Shown piece by piece: positions 50,986 through 60,243 of a stretch of 64,000 bases of DNA; the first letter of the stretch is position 1; every line of letters begins with the position of its first letter. A program made the position numbers and the translations under genes. Origin of the DNA: Ensifer aridi (GTDB lineage Bacteria > Pseudomonadota > Alphaproteobacteria > Rhizobiales > Rhizobiaceae); the NCBI RefSeq assembly GCF_002078505.1, contig NZ_LUAV01000016.1, positions 352,374-416,373 of the forward strand. The letters are read 5' to 3'. The notes below the pieces were generated by a model, which saw only the letters and a program-made list of their open reading frames with translations, was not told where the DNA came from and searched no databases.

Positions 50986-51493
50986 GCCGGCAGATGTCAG
51001 CTTCGAGCGCGTGGCCGAGCGCCACCTGCCGATGCTGCTTGCCTGGCTTTCGGAGCCGCATGTCCGACAATGGTGGGGCGATCCGGACGTGGAACTCGGA
51101 TTGATCCGGGACGGTTGTGCGAACGGCGAGGTCGACGGCTTCGTCTTCCATGTGAAGGGCGAGCCGGCCGGCTACATCCAGTCCTGGATCCCCTCGCAAT
51201 ATGACGAGGAGCCCTGGGCGAAGGACCTGTCGTCCGACACGCCCGGCGTCGACATCTTCATTGGCCCGCCCGAGATGACCGGCAAGGGTGTTGCCGCGCC
51301 CGTTCTCAAGGCGTTTGCGGGAAGGCTGTTCGAAAATGGCGCCGCACGTATCGTCATCGATCCCGATGCCGGCAACCGCCGCGCGGTCCGCGCTTATTCG
51401 AAGGCCGGCTTCGTGCCCTTCGGCGAATGGATAGACAAGTCCGGTCGGACACTCCTGATGGAGCTGACGCGGACGGAATTTGAGAGGAATTGA
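50975..51493 (+). CDS. GNAT acetyltransferase, AAC(6')-like
   Basis: The 172-residue protein has the acetyltransferase pattern of the AAC(6')/siderophore type: ERHLPMLLAWLSEPHVRQWWGDP at the start, VDIFIGPPEMTGKGVAAPVLKAF (acetyl-CoA loop) and RIVIDPDAGNRRAVRAYSKAGF. It overlaps hslV by 11 bp and shares one base with hslU, so it is expressed with the protease. The substrate is unknown; resistance to aminoglycosides cannot be inferred from family alone. Confidence 0.88.
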   Translation: MRTEPADVSFERVAERHLPMLLAWLSEPHVRQWWGDPDVELGLIRDGCANGEVDGFVFHVKGEPAGYIQSWIPSQYDEEPWAKDLSSDTPGVDIFIGPPEMTGKGVAAPVLKAFAGRLFENGAARIVIDPDAGNRRAVRAYSKAGFVPFGEWIDKSGRTLLMELTRTEFERN

Positions 51494-52797
51494 TGACCAA
51501 CTTTTCACCCAGAGAAATCGTTTCGGAGCTCGACCGCTACATTATCGGCCAGAAGGACGCGAAGCGCGCGGTGGCGATCGCCCTGCGCAACCGTTGGCGT
51601 CGCCAGCAACTCAGTGACGAGTTGCGCGACGAGGTCATGCCGAAGAACATCCTGATGATCGGCCCGACGGGCGTCGGCAAGACGGAGATTTCCCGCCGTC
51701 TCGCCAAGCTTGCCGGGGCGCCCTTCGTCAAGGTCGAGGCCACCAAGTTCACCGAGGTCGGCTATGTCGGCCGCGACGTCGAGCAGATCGTGCGTGATCT
51801 CGTCGAGGTCGGCATCACGCTCGTGCGCGAGAAGAAACGCGCCGAAGTGAAGGCCAAAGCACACCAGAACGCGGAAGAGCGGGTGCTCGACGCGCTGGTC
51901 GGCGCGACGGCCTCGCCGGCGACGCGCGATTCCTTCCGCAGGAAGCTGCGCGCCAACGAGCTCGACGATAAGGAGATCGAGGTCGATATCGCCGAAACCG
52001 GCACGCCGGGCGGCTTCGAGATTCCGGGCATGCCGGGCGCCAATATCGGTGTGCTGAACCTCTCGGAAATGTTTGGCAAGGCGCTCGGCGGCAGGACCAA
52101 GAAGGTCAAGACGACCGTCAAGAACTCCTATGAGCTGCTGATCAACGACGAATCCGACAAGCTACTCGACAACGAGCAGATCCAGCGCGAGGCGATGGCC
52201 GCGGCGGAAAACGACGGCATCGTCTTCCTCGACGAGATCGACAAGATCGCCGCTCGCGATGGCGGCCTCGGCGCCGGCGTTTCACGCGAAGGCGTGCAGC
52301 GCGACCTCCTGCCGCTGGTCGAGGGCACGACGGTGGCAACGAAATACGGGCCGGTGAAGACCGATCATATCCTCTTCATCGCGTCAGGCGCCTTCCACGT
52401 GTCGAAGCCGTCGGATCTCCTGCCCGAACTGCAGGGCCGTCTGCCGATCCGGGTGGAGCTCCGCGCGCTTACCAAGGAGGATTTCCGCCGCATCCTGACC
52501 GAGACGGAGGCAAGCCTCATCCGCCAATACAAGGCGCTCTTGGAGACCGAGGGCGTCGCGCTCGACTTCACCGAGGACGCCATCGACGCGCTTGCGGAGG
52601 TCGCCGTTCAGCTCAACGCCAATGTCGAGAACATCGGCGCTCGCCGCCTGCAGACGGTGATGGAGCGCGTCCTCGACGACATTTCGTTCAACGCGCCGGA
52701 CAGCGGCGGCCAAGGGGTCACGATCGATGCGGAGTACGTCCGCAAGAATGTCGGCGATCTGGCGGCCAACACCGATCTCTCGCGCTATATCCTCTGA
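51493..52797 (+). CDS. hslU: ATP-dependent protease ATPase subunit HslU
   Basis: The 434-residue AAA+ unfoldase feeds substrates to HslV. It begins MTNFSPREIVSELDRYIIGQ, Walker A is GPTGVGKTEISRR, Walker B is IVFLDEIDKIA, and the C-terminal tail LSRYIL docks into HslV. An I-domain lies between Walker A and B. The ATG at 51493 overlaps the GNAT stop (TGATG) and has GAGAGGA upstream; a TTG one codon earlier is unlikely. A terminator follows. Confidence 0.97.
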   Translation: MTNFSPREIVSELDRYIIGQKDAKRAVAIALRNRWRRQQLSDELRDEVMPKNILMIGPTGVGKTEISRRLAKLAGAPFVKVEATKFTEVGYVGRDVEQIVRDLVEVGITLVREKKRAEVKAKAHQNAEERVLDALVGATASPATRDSFRRKLRANELDDKEIEVDIAETGTPGGFEIPGMPGANIGVLNLSEMFGKALGGRTKKVKTTVKNSYELLINDESDKLLDNEQIQREAMAAAENDGIVFLDEIDKIAARDGGLGAGVSREGVQRDLLPLVEGTTVATKYGPVKTDHILFIASGAFHVSKPSDLLPELQGRLPIRVELRALTKEDFRRILTETEASLIRQYKALLETEGVALDFTEDAIDALAEVAVQLNANVENIGARRLQTVMERVLDDISFNAPDSGGQGVTIDAEYVRKNVGDLAANTDLSRYIL

Positions 52798-52832
52798 CAG
52801 CGGCTTTACGCTGCTGCGATCACCGATTTGTG

Positions 52833-52864
52833 GGCGCTTGTCACTCGACAGGCGCCTTCATTTT
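52833..52864 (+). terminator. Rho-independent terminator of hslU
   Basis: GGCGCTTGTC and GACAGGCGCC pair over 10 bp with one wobble around an ACTC loop, followed by TTCATTTT. It is 35 bp after the hslU stop. Confidence 0.75.
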
Positions 52865-52989
52865 CTCTAGAGCGATCGGCAGCCGTTAAGAAATAGGGCA
52901 TCATTCTGACATGATCTTGCCCTAGGGGGCCGCGCCCGAACGAACCGGGTCCGCCAGTTTCTTAGGAAGTCTCACAGGAAAACCAGATC

Positions 52990-53940
52990 GTGCGCCTTAC
53001 CGCCTGCCTGTTTGTGATCGCGACGCTTTGCCTCTCCGCGGGCGCCCCGGCTGCGGCCGAGATCCGTGCCGTTCCGGAGGGCAACCGCCATGCCGAGCAG
53101 CCGAGAGTTCCAGGCGCCTCGGTCCGCCGCACCAAGGCCGGCCGCACCTCCTTCGACGCGAAGTTCGAGAAGGTGCGTGACCTTCTCGCTACCGACCGTC
53201 AGCTCGTCGGCAAGATCAAGTCGACCGCGGCAGCCTATGGCATCGCGCCCATTCACATGATCGGAGCGATCGTCGGCGAGCATACTTACAATGTCGACGC
53301 GTATGACCGGCTGCAGTCCTATTACGTCAAGGCCGCCGCCTATGCCGGCAACAGCTTCCAATTCGGCTATGACGGCGAGTCGATCGCCGAGTTCGTGGAG
53401 CGGCCGCAATTTGCCGAATGCGCCGGTGAGAAGGGCTCCTACGCACTCTGGAGCTGCCGCGAGCGCGTCTGGGACAGGGAGTTCCGCGGCCGCACCGTCG
53501 CCGGCAAATCCTTCCCGAACAATCGCTTCAGCGCCGTCTTTTTCCAGCCCTTCTTCGCCGGCCAGACCTTCGGTCTCGGGCAGATCAATCCTTTGACGGC
53601 CCTGATGCTAACGGACATGGTCTCGCGCGTCTCTGGCTATGAGCGCCTCGACGAGAACAACGCCGGCGGCGTCTACGAGGCGATCATGGATCCGGACGTA
53701 TCGCTTGCCTACATGGCCGCCTCGATCCGCCATTCGATCGACGTCTACCGCTCGATCGCCGGCATCGACATCTCGAACAATCCGGGCCTAACGGCAACGC
53801 TCTATAATGTCGGCAACCCCGACGCGCGCGCGGCCGCGCTTGCGGCGAAGAACACCGGCGGCGAGATCCACTGGCCGGAGGAAAATTATTACGGCTGGCT
53901 CGTCAATGAAAAGCGCGCCGAGCTCGAACGCCTGTTGTGA
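52990..53940 (+). CDS. DUF1402 exported protein
   Basis: The 316-residue protein starts at GTG (52990) with a signal peptide (LTACLFVIATLCLSAGAPAAAE, cleavage near residue 24). The mature part has the DUF1402 features: KIKSTAAAYGIAPIHMIGAIVGEHTYN, GQTFGLGQINPLTALMLTD and LTATLYNVGNPDARAAAL. The GQINP and E-[HT]-T pattern resembles lysozyme-like folds, so a periplasmic cell-wall role is possible, but no function is established. It stands alone. Confidence 0.82.
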   Translation: MRLTACLFVIATLCLSAGAPAAAEIRAVPEGNRHAEQPRVPGASVRRTKAGRTSFDAKFEKVRDLLATDRQLVGKIKSTAAAYGIAPIHMIGAIVGEHTYNVDAYDRLQSYYVKAAAYAGNSFQFGYDGESIAEFVERPQFAECAGEKGSYALWSCRERVWDREFRGRTVAGKSFPNNRFSAVFFQPFFAGQTFGLGQINPLTALMLTDMVSRVSGYERLDENNAGGVYEAIMDPDVSLAYMAASIRHSIDVYRSIAGIDISNNPGLTATLYNVGNPDARAAALAAKNTGGEIHWPEENYYGWLVNEKRAELERLL

Positions 53941-53982
53941 GCGGCCACGAGGGCGACCGTCTCATATCCCGACTTGCCTTCT

Positions 53983-53996
53983 GATTCACGTGAAGC
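53983..53996. other. Weak parS-like palindrome
   Basis: GATTCACGTGAAGC contains TTCACGTGAA and matches the parS 14-mer at 12 positions. It lies in the gap between the DUF1402 and P450 genes. Same core as the site at 44127-44140. Confidence 0.3.
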
Positions 53997-54054
53997 ATTT
54001 TCTTGATTGCGCCGTAAAAACTGAAACGGTGGGACGTCAGGAAAGGCACTTCAC

Positions 54055-55455
54055 ATGGACACGCGACCGGAGCCGTTCGAGCCGCCCGCGCCCGTCCCGC
54101 GCACCCGCATTCCTTCGCGGCTCGAGATCATCCGCACCGTTCTGCGCAACCCGCTCGAGCTCTGGGGCGAGCCCTCCTACACCTTGCCCTGGATCGAGAC
54201 GAAGTTCATGAATCAGCGGAACCTGATCGTCAACGATCCTGGGCTCATCCGCTACATTCTCGTCGAGAACGCCGCCAACTACGAAATGTCGAAAGTTCGG
54301 CGGCTGATCCTCCGCCCGATTCTGCGCGACGGCCTGCTGACGGCGGAAGGGGAGGTCTGGAGAAGATCGCGCAAGGCGATGGCGCCGGTATTCACGCCGC
54401 GCCACGCGAAAGGTTTTGCCGGCCAGATGCTCAGCGTCTCGGAGGCATTCGCTGAGCGCTATGAGCCCGCCGTTTCGGAGCCCTTCGTCACGAACACTGC
54501 CGCCGATATGACGGAGCTGACCTTCGAAATCCTCACTGAAACGCTCTTCTCCGGCGAGATCGCCGTGGAGAAGCGGGGCTTTGCCGCCCGTACCGAGGAA
54601 CTGCTCCAGCGGATGGGGCGCGTCGATCCAATGGATATGCTGACCGCGCCGCAATGGGTGCCGCGGCTCACCCGGATCGGTGGCCGGAAAGTACTCAGCC
54701 GATTCCGCGGCATCGTCGCCGCGACCATGGCGGAGCGCCGGAGGCGAATTGCCGAACAGCCGGAAGACGTCCCAAACGACTTCTTGACCATGCTGCTTCA
54801 GATCGAGGGACCGGAGGGGCTTTCGACTTCGGAGATCGAGGACAACATCCTGACCTTCATCGGCGCCGGCCACGAGACGACGGCCCGCGCGCTCGCCTGG
54901 TGCCTCTACTGTGTCGCGAACACGCCGGCCTACCGTGAAGCGATGGAGCGGGAGATCGACGAAACCATGGCAAGCGGCGCCGATTCGGTTGACTGGCTGG
55001 GTCGTATGCCGCATGTGCTCGCCGCCTTCGAGGAGGCATTGAGGCTCTATCCGCCGGCCCCGTCGATCAATCGCGCCGCGATCGAAGAGGATGAATGGAC
55101 TTCACCGGAGGGCAAGCGTGTGCCGATCCGCAAAGGCATATCGGTGCTGATCATGCCCTGGACGCTGCATCGCCATGTGCTCTACTGGCAGAAACCCCGC
55201 GCGTTCATGCCGGAACGCTTCTTTCCGGAAAATCGCGAGAAGATCAACCGCTTCCAATATCTCCCCTTCGGCGCCGGGCCGCGTGTCTGCATCGGCGCGA
55301 CCTTCGCCCTGCAGGAGGCGGTCATCGCGCTCGCAGTGCTCATGCACCGCTTCCGTTTCGACCTGACAGACGAGACGCATCCCTGGCCTGTGCAGAGGCT
55401 GACGACGCAGCCGAAGGGCGGGCTGCCGATGAGAGTATCCGCCCGATTGGAGTAG
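54055..55455 (+). CDS. Cytochrome P450
   Basis: The 466-residue haem monooxygenase has the I-helix oxygen-binding motif FIGAGHETTARAL, the ExxR motif in FEEALRLYPPAP and the haem-ligand loop FGAGPRVCIGATFALQEA with Cys412. It lacks an N-terminal membrane anchor and is likely soluble. No ferredoxin or reductase gene is adjacent, so its redox partner is elsewhere. It resembles CYP families of unknown substrate found in rhizobia. It is 114 bp after the DUF1402 gene. Confidence 0.93.
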   Translation: MDTRPEPFEPPAPVPRTRIPSRLEIIRTVLRNPLELWGEPSYTLPWIETKFMNQRNLIVNDPGLIRYILVENAANYEMSKVRRLILRPILRDGLLTAEGEVWRRSRKAMAPVFTPRHAKGFAGQMLSVSEAFAERYEPAVSEPFVTNTAADMTELTFEILTETLFSGEIAVEKRGFAARTEELLQRMGRVDPMDMLTAPQWVPRLTRIGGRKVLSRFRGIVAATMAERRRRIAEQPEDVPNDFLTMLLQIEGPEGLSTSEIEDNILTFIGAGHETTARALAWCLYCVANTPAYREAMEREIDETMASGADSVDWLGRMPHVLAAFEEALRLYPPAPSINRAAIEEDEWTSPEGKRVPIRKGISVLIMPWTLHRHVLYWQKPRAFMPERFFPENREKINRFQYLPFGAGPRVCIGATFALQEAVIALAVLMHRFRFDLTDETHPWPVQRLTTQPKGGLPMRVSARLE

Positions 55456-55480
55456 TGTCTCTCGCCTGCACCCTCCTCTG

Positions 55481-55648
55481 CCCTGCCGGGCATCTCCCCC
55501 ACAAGGGGGGAGATCGGCAAGCTGCGATGGCCCCGCGCGACCAGATCAACGCTACGCGTCGAAGTCGGCGATTTTTGCGAGCTCGCTGTCGGCAGGGGCT
55601 TTGCTTCTGGCGCATCTCCCCCCTTGTGGGGGGAGATGCCCGGCAGGG
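55481..55648. repeat. Inverted-repeat element with GC-rich arms
   Basis: CCCTGCCGGGCATCTCCCCC... at 55481-55514 is the inverse of ...GGGGGAGATGCCCGGCAGGG at 55614-55648; about 100 bp lie between. Each arm contains its own hairpin. It fills most of the gene-free gap 55456-55818 and is of the kind seen between many rhizobial genes; no transposase is present. Confidence 0.75.
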
Positions 55649-55705
55649 CAGACGGGGGGTATCAACGCTGCACTCTTGTAAGCTGCTTGGATTCTGCCCT
55701 AGTCC

Positions 55706-55730
55706 GACGCGTTAAGGTCGCTGTCGCGCA
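55706..55730. repeat. Truncated third copy of the intergenic repeat
   Basis: GACGCGTTAAGGTCGCTGTC matches the first 20 bp of the block at 5604 with two differences and then breaks off. It lies 89 bp upstream of the hydantoinase gene. Confidence 0.6.
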
Positions 55731-55818
55731 ATGGTTTTTTCCCGAAATATGCCCTATCACCTGACGATCCCTTCTCGTTCGGGCTCCTCCCGATCCTCAA
55801 CTTTGGACTGAGCAGAAA

Positions 55819-57822
55819 TTGACCTCGCATCTTCTTCTCGGCATCGACACCGGCGGCACCTATACCGACGCCGTTCTCTTCAGCGAATCTGCCGGCGTCG
55901 TCGCCAAGGCCAAGGCGCTAACGACCCGGCACGATCTCGCCGAGGGCATATCCGGAGCGGTCGAAGCCGTGCTCGCGAAGGCCGGGGTTCCGGTCTCGGC
56001 GATCAGCCTCGTCTCGCTCTCGACGACGCTCGCCACCAATGCGCTCGTCGAGGGGCAGGGCGGCCGCGCCGGTCTGGTGATGATCGGCTTCGGACCGGAG
56101 GATCTGAAGCGCGACGGGCTTCTGGAGGCGCTCGGGTCCGATCCGGTACTTTTCCTCCCCGGCGGCCATAACGTTCACGGCGGCGAAACGCCGCTCGACA
56201 TGGGGGCGCTCGATCAAGCGCTGCCGAAGCTTGGTACCCAGGTCTCGTCCTTCGCTGTCGCCGGCTATTTCGCGGTACGCAACCCGGACCACGAGAAGCG
56301 CGTGCGCGACCGCATACGCGAGGTCTCGCATCTGCCGGTCACCTGCAGCCACGAGCTTTCCTCCAGGCTCGGCGGACCGCGCCGGGCGCTGACGACGCTG
56401 CTGAATGCCCGGCTCGTCTCGATGATCGATCGGCTGATCGGCTCCTGCGAAGACTTCCTCAAGGCCCGCGGCATCGACGTGCCGATGATGGTGGTGCGCG
56501 GCGACGGCGCGCTGATCTCGGCCGCCGAAGCGCGGCTGAGGCCGATAGAGACGATCCTCTCCGGTCCGGCGGCGAGCCTTGTCGGTGCCCGATATCTGAC
56601 CGGCCTCGACGGGGCCGTGGTCTCCGATATTGGCGGCACGACAACGGACGTCGCCGTGCTCGAAGCGGGCCGGCCACGGCTCGATGCGGAAGGGGCGGTC
56701 GTCGGCGGCTTCCGCACCATGGTCGAGGCGGTGGCCATGCGCACCTACGGCCTCGGCGGCGACTCCGAAGTGAAGATCAACGATCGTGGCCTAAAGGCCA
56801 AGCTCGATCTCGGACCCCGCCGCTTCCTGCCGTTGAGCCTTGCCGCGGCGCTCTATGGCGACGCCGTCCTGTCGGTGCTCGAAAAGCAGTTGCGGGCAAC
56901 GCATGCCGGCCGCCATGATGGCCGCCTCGCGGTCCGCACCGGCCTGCCCGAGCATCTGGCGAGCGGCCTGCAGCCGCAGGAGCAGGCCCTATACGACCGT
57001 ATCGGCATGGTGCCGATGGCGCTTGCGGATCTGCTTGTCAGCACGCCCCAGCGTGCGACCCTCGACCGGCTGGTGGCGCGCGGACTTGTGCATATATGCG
57101 CCCTGACCCCGTCGGATGCGATGCACGTACTTGGCCGGCAGGCGCAGTGGAACACCGAGGCCGCCCGCCTGGGCCTCGAGATCGCCGCCCGAACCAAGGA
57201 CGGTTCGGGGCAGCCGATCGCGCCATCGGCGAAGGCTCTCGCTGAGATGATCGTCGACCGGCTGACGCGCCAGTCCTCGGAAGTGATCCTGCAGGCCTGC
57301 CTCAACGAGGACGGCGCCGGCGCCATCGATCCGGCCGCTTCGCTCGCCGTCGATCGGGCGTTGAAGCGCGAGCCCGGCATCGTCCGCTTTTCGATCGGCC
57401 TCGACCGGCCGCTCGTCGGCCTCGGCGCCTCCGCGCCGGTCTATTATCCGGCGATTGCCGAGATGCTCGGCACGAAAGCGTTGATCCCGGCGGAAGCCGA
57501 CGTGGCAAATGCCATCGGCGCTGTCGTCGGCCAGGTGCGGGCGACCGTCACCGTATTCGTCACGACGCCGGAAGAAGGCATTTTCATCGTCAACGGCGCG
57601 GGCGCGAGCGAGCGCTTCATCGATCAGGACGAGGCTTTCGGCATCGCCCGCCGGCGCGCGGAGGCAATGGCGCTCGAGACCGCACGCGCGAATGGCGCCG
57701 AAGAGCCCGCCGCCACGATGTGGGAAGAAATCGATGCGCCCGAGGTCGAGGGCAGCCGCAAGCTCATCGAGGCGCGCTTCATCGCCTCGGCGAGCGGCAG
57801 GCCGCGCATTGCACATCTCTAA
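55819..57822 (+). CDS. Hydantoinase/oxoprolinase-family protein (HyuA type)
   Basis: The 667-residue protein has the N-terminal Hydant_A_N fold (LLLGIDTGGTYTDAVLF, then LSTTLATNALVEG). The ATP-binding GPAASLVGARYL and SDIGGTTTDVAVLEAG (ASKHA fold) follow. Family members hydrolyse hydantoins or 5-oxoproline with ATP. It starts at TTG (55819), the only codon giving the conserved N terminus. The usual HyuB partner is not adjacent, so its reaction is uncertain. It precedes glcB by 161 bp. Confidence 0.85.
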   Translation: MTSHLLLGIDTGGTYTDAVLFSESAGVVAKAKALTTRHDLAEGISGAVEAVLAKAGVPVSAISLVSLSTTLATNALVEGQGGRAGLVMIGFGPEDLKRDGLLEALGSDPVLFLPGGHNVHGGETPLDMGALDQALPKLGTQVSSFAVAGYFAVRNPDHEKRVRDRIREVSHLPVTCSHELSSRLGGPRRALTTLLNARLVSMIDRLIGSCEDFLKARGIDVPMMVVRGDGALISAAEARLRPIETILSGPAASLVGARYLTGLDGAVVSDIGGTTTDVAVLEAGRPRLDAEGAVVGGFRTMVEAVAMRTYGLGGDSEVKINDRGLKAKLDLGPRRFLPLSLAAALYGDAVLSVLEKQLRATHAGRHDGRLAVRTGLPEHLASGLQPQEQALYDRIGMVPMALADLLVSTPQRATLDRLVARGLVHICALTPSDAMHVLGRQAQWNTEAARLGLEIAARTKDGSGQPIAPSAKALAEMIVDRLTRQSSEVILQACLNEDGAGAIDPAASLAVDRALKREPGIVRFSIGLDRPLVGLGASAPVYYPAIAEMLGTKALIPAEADVANAIGAVVGQVRATVTVFVTTPEEGIFIVNGAGASERFIDQDEAFGIARRRAEAMALETARANGAEEPAATMWEEIDAPEVEGSRKLIEARFIASASGRPRIAHL

Positions 57823-57983
57823 TCTTTTCTAATTTGGAAAAAATTCTTCGCATCCTTGCGGAATTGACAGGCAATGGATTGATGAGAGACTTTCCGCGCG
57901 CGTGAGCGGGCGCCGCGCTTTTCCATGTGCATCCCGCTCCTACCTATTGGAATATGGAACAGAGAGATTTCAGGAGCTGCCGC

Positions 57984-60161
57984 ATGGACCGCATTGAGAA
58001 GCATGGTTTGAAGATCGATGCGGGGCTCCACCGCTTTCTGGTCGAAGAGGCAATGCCGGGCACCGGCGTCGATCCGGAGCGGTTCTTTTCCTCTTTCACC
58101 GAAATCGTCCACGATCTCGCGCCGAAGAACCGGGCTCTCCTTGCCAAGCGCGATGAGTTGCAGGCGAAGCTTGATGCCTGGTACCGCGAGCACGGCGCGC
58201 CGGTCGACATGGAAGCCTATGAAGCCTTCCTGTGGGAGATCGGCTATCTCCTGCCCGAGGGGCCTGCCTTTTCTGTCTCGACCACAAATGTCGACCCCGA
58301 GATCGCGACGATCGCCGGGCCGCAGCTCGTCGTGCCGGTCATGAACGCGCGCTATGCGCTCAATGCCGCCAATGCGCGCTGGGGCTCGCTTTATGATGCG
58401 CTCTACGGCACCGACGCGATTGCCGAAACGGACGGCGCCGAGCGCGGCAAGGGCTACAACCCGGTGCGCGGCGGCAAGGTCATTGCCTGGGCACGCGATT
58501 TCCTGGATGCGAGCGCGCCGCTTGCGGCCGGTCACTGGAGCGATGCGAAGTCCTTTGCGATCGACGGCAGGGCGCTCACCGTCACGCTTGCCGACGGTGC
58601 CAGGACCGCTCTCGTCGATCCGGCTCAGTTCGCCGGCTATGCCGGCGATGCCGCAGCACCGACCGAGATCGTGCTCAGCAGGAACGGCCTTCACATCGTC
58701 ATCGTCCTCGACGCGACGACGCCGATCGGCAAAGCCGATGCGGCGGGCATTTCCGACATCATCCTCGAATCGGCGATCACCACGATCATGGATTGCGAGG
58801 ATTCGGTCGCCGCCGTCGATGCCGAGGACAAGGTCGTCGTCTATCGCAACTGGCTGGGGCTCATGAAGGGCGATCTCGAGGAAGAGGTGACGAAGGGCGG
58901 CCGGACCTTCACCCGCAAGCTCAATGCCGACCGCGACTATACGGCGCCGGGCGGCGCGACGCTGACGCTTCCCGGGCGCTCGCTGATGCTGGTGCGCAAT
59001 GTCGGGCACCTGATGACCAATCCGGCAATAATCCTCGACCGCGACGGCCGCGAGGTTCCGGAAGGCATCATGGATGCCATGGTGACGGCGCTGATCGCCC
59101 TTCACGACATCGGTCCCAATGGCCGCCGGGCAAATTCGCGCGCAGGCTCCATGTACGTTGTCAAGCCAAAGATGCATGGCCCGGAAGAGGTCGCCTTCGC
59201 CTGCGAGATTTTTTCGCGCGTCGAGGCCGCACTTGGGCTTCCGGAAAACACCATGAAAATGGGCATCATGGACGAGGAGCGGCGCACGACCGTCAACCTC
59301 AAGGAATGCATCCGCGCCGCCCGTGAACGCGTCGTCTTCATCAATACCGGCTTCCTCGACCGGACCGGCGACGAGATACACACCTCGATGGAAGCCGGTC
59401 CGATGATCCGCAAGGGCGACATGAAGCAGGCTGCCTGGATCGGCGCCTACGAGAACTGGAACGTCGATATCGGCCTCGAATGCGGGCTTTCCGGCCACGC
59501 CCAGATCGGCAAGGGCATGTGGGCGATGCCTGACCTGATGGCGGCAATGCTGGAGCAGAAGATCGCCCATCCGAAGTCCGGCGCGAACACCGCCTGGGTT
59601 CCCTCGCCGACGGCCGCGACCCTCCACGCCACGCACTACCACCGTGTCGACGTCGCCGAGGTTCAGGCGAGCCTGAAGAGCAGGGGTCGCGCCAAGCTCG
59701 CCGATATCCTTTCCGTACCGGTCGTGCCGCTGCCGAACTGGACGGAGGAGGAGATCCAGCGCGAGCTCGACAACAATGCTCAAGGGATTCTCGGCTACGT
59801 CGTGCGCTGGATCGACCAGGGCGTCGGCTGCTCGAAGGTGCCAGACATCAACGACGTCGGTCTTATGGAGGACCGCGCAACGCTGCGCATCTCCTCGCAG
59901 CATATGGCGAACTGGCTCTACCACGGCATCGTCAGCGAAGCGCAGATCGTCGAGACGATGAAAAAGATGGCCGCCGTCGTCGACCGGCAGAATGCCGGCG
60001 ACCCAAGTTACCAGCCGATGCCCGGGGATTTCGACGAATCGATCGCTTTCCAGGCCGCCCTCGACCTCGTGCTCAAGGGCCGCGAACAGCCGAACGGCTA
60101 TACCGAACCGGTGCTGCATCGCCGGCGTCTGGAGCTCAAGGCGAAGCAACGGTCGGCGTGA
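57984..60161 (+). CDS. glcB: Malate synthase G
   Basis: The 725-residue enzyme condenses glyoxylate with acetyl-CoA to malate in the glyoxylate bypass. Isoform G is shown by its size and by motifs SAITTIMDCEDSVAAVDAEDK, the acetyl-CoA region NSRAGSMYVVKPKMHGPEE and the catalytic MGIMDEERRTTVNLK. The start is at 57984 (MDRIEKHGLKID) with GGAGCTG upstream; the in-frame ATG at 57927 adds a non-conserved part. It matters for growth on acetate, fatty acids or PHB-derived carbon. A terminator follows. Confidence 0.96.
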   Translation: MDRIEKHGLKIDAGLHRFLVEEAMPGTGVDPERFFSSFTEIVHDLAPKNRALLAKRDELQAKLDAWYREHGAPVDMEAYEAFLWEIGYLLPEGPAFSVSTTNVDPEIATIAGPQLVVPVMNARYALNAANARWGSLYDALYGTDAIAETDGAERGKGYNPVRGGKVIAWARDFLDASAPLAAGHWSDAKSFAIDGRALTVTLADGARTALVDPAQFAGYAGDAAAPTEIVLSRNGLHIVIVLDATTPIGKADAAGISDIILESAITTIMDCEDSVAAVDAEDKVVVYRNWLGLMKGDLEEEVTKGGRTFTRKLNADRDYTAPGGATLTLPGRSLMLVRNVGHLMTNPAIILDRDGREVPEGIMDAMVTALIALHDIGPNGRRANSRAGSMYVVKPKMHGPEEVAFACEIFSRVEAALGLPENTMKMGIMDEERRTTVNLKECIRAARERVVFINTGFLDRTGDEIHTSMEAGPMIRKGDMKQAAWIGAYENWNVDIGLECGLSGHAQIGKGMWAMPDLMAAMLEQKIAHPKSGANTAWVPSPTAATLHATHYHRVDVAEVQASLKSRGRAKLADILSVPVVPLPNWTEEEIQRELDNNAQGILGYVVRWIDQGVGCSKVPDINDVGLMEDRATLRISSQHMANWLYHGIVSEAQIVETMKKMAAVVDRQNAGDPSYQPMPGDFDESIAFQAALDLVLKGREQPNGYTEPVLHRRRLELKAKQRSA

Positions 60162-60190
60162 GGGCAACTCGCCCGGCATGCGCCAACGAC

Positions 60191-60227
60191 AAAGGGCCGC
60201 CTGGCATCGACCGGGCGGCCCTTTTTT
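60191..60227 (+). terminator. Rho-independent terminator of glcB
   Basis: AAGGGCCGCC and GGGCGGCCCTT pair with an 11-nt loop, followed by a six-T tract. It lies between convergent glcB and the L,D-transpeptidase gene. Confidence 0.88.
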
Positions 60228-60243
60228 CCTGTATGCTGCGGCG

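Noticed and set aside
52396..52403. CACGTG in hslU as a parS site
   Set aside because: It is inside a coding region and the flanking bases do not match parS; likewise the CACGTG at about 22880 and 13006.
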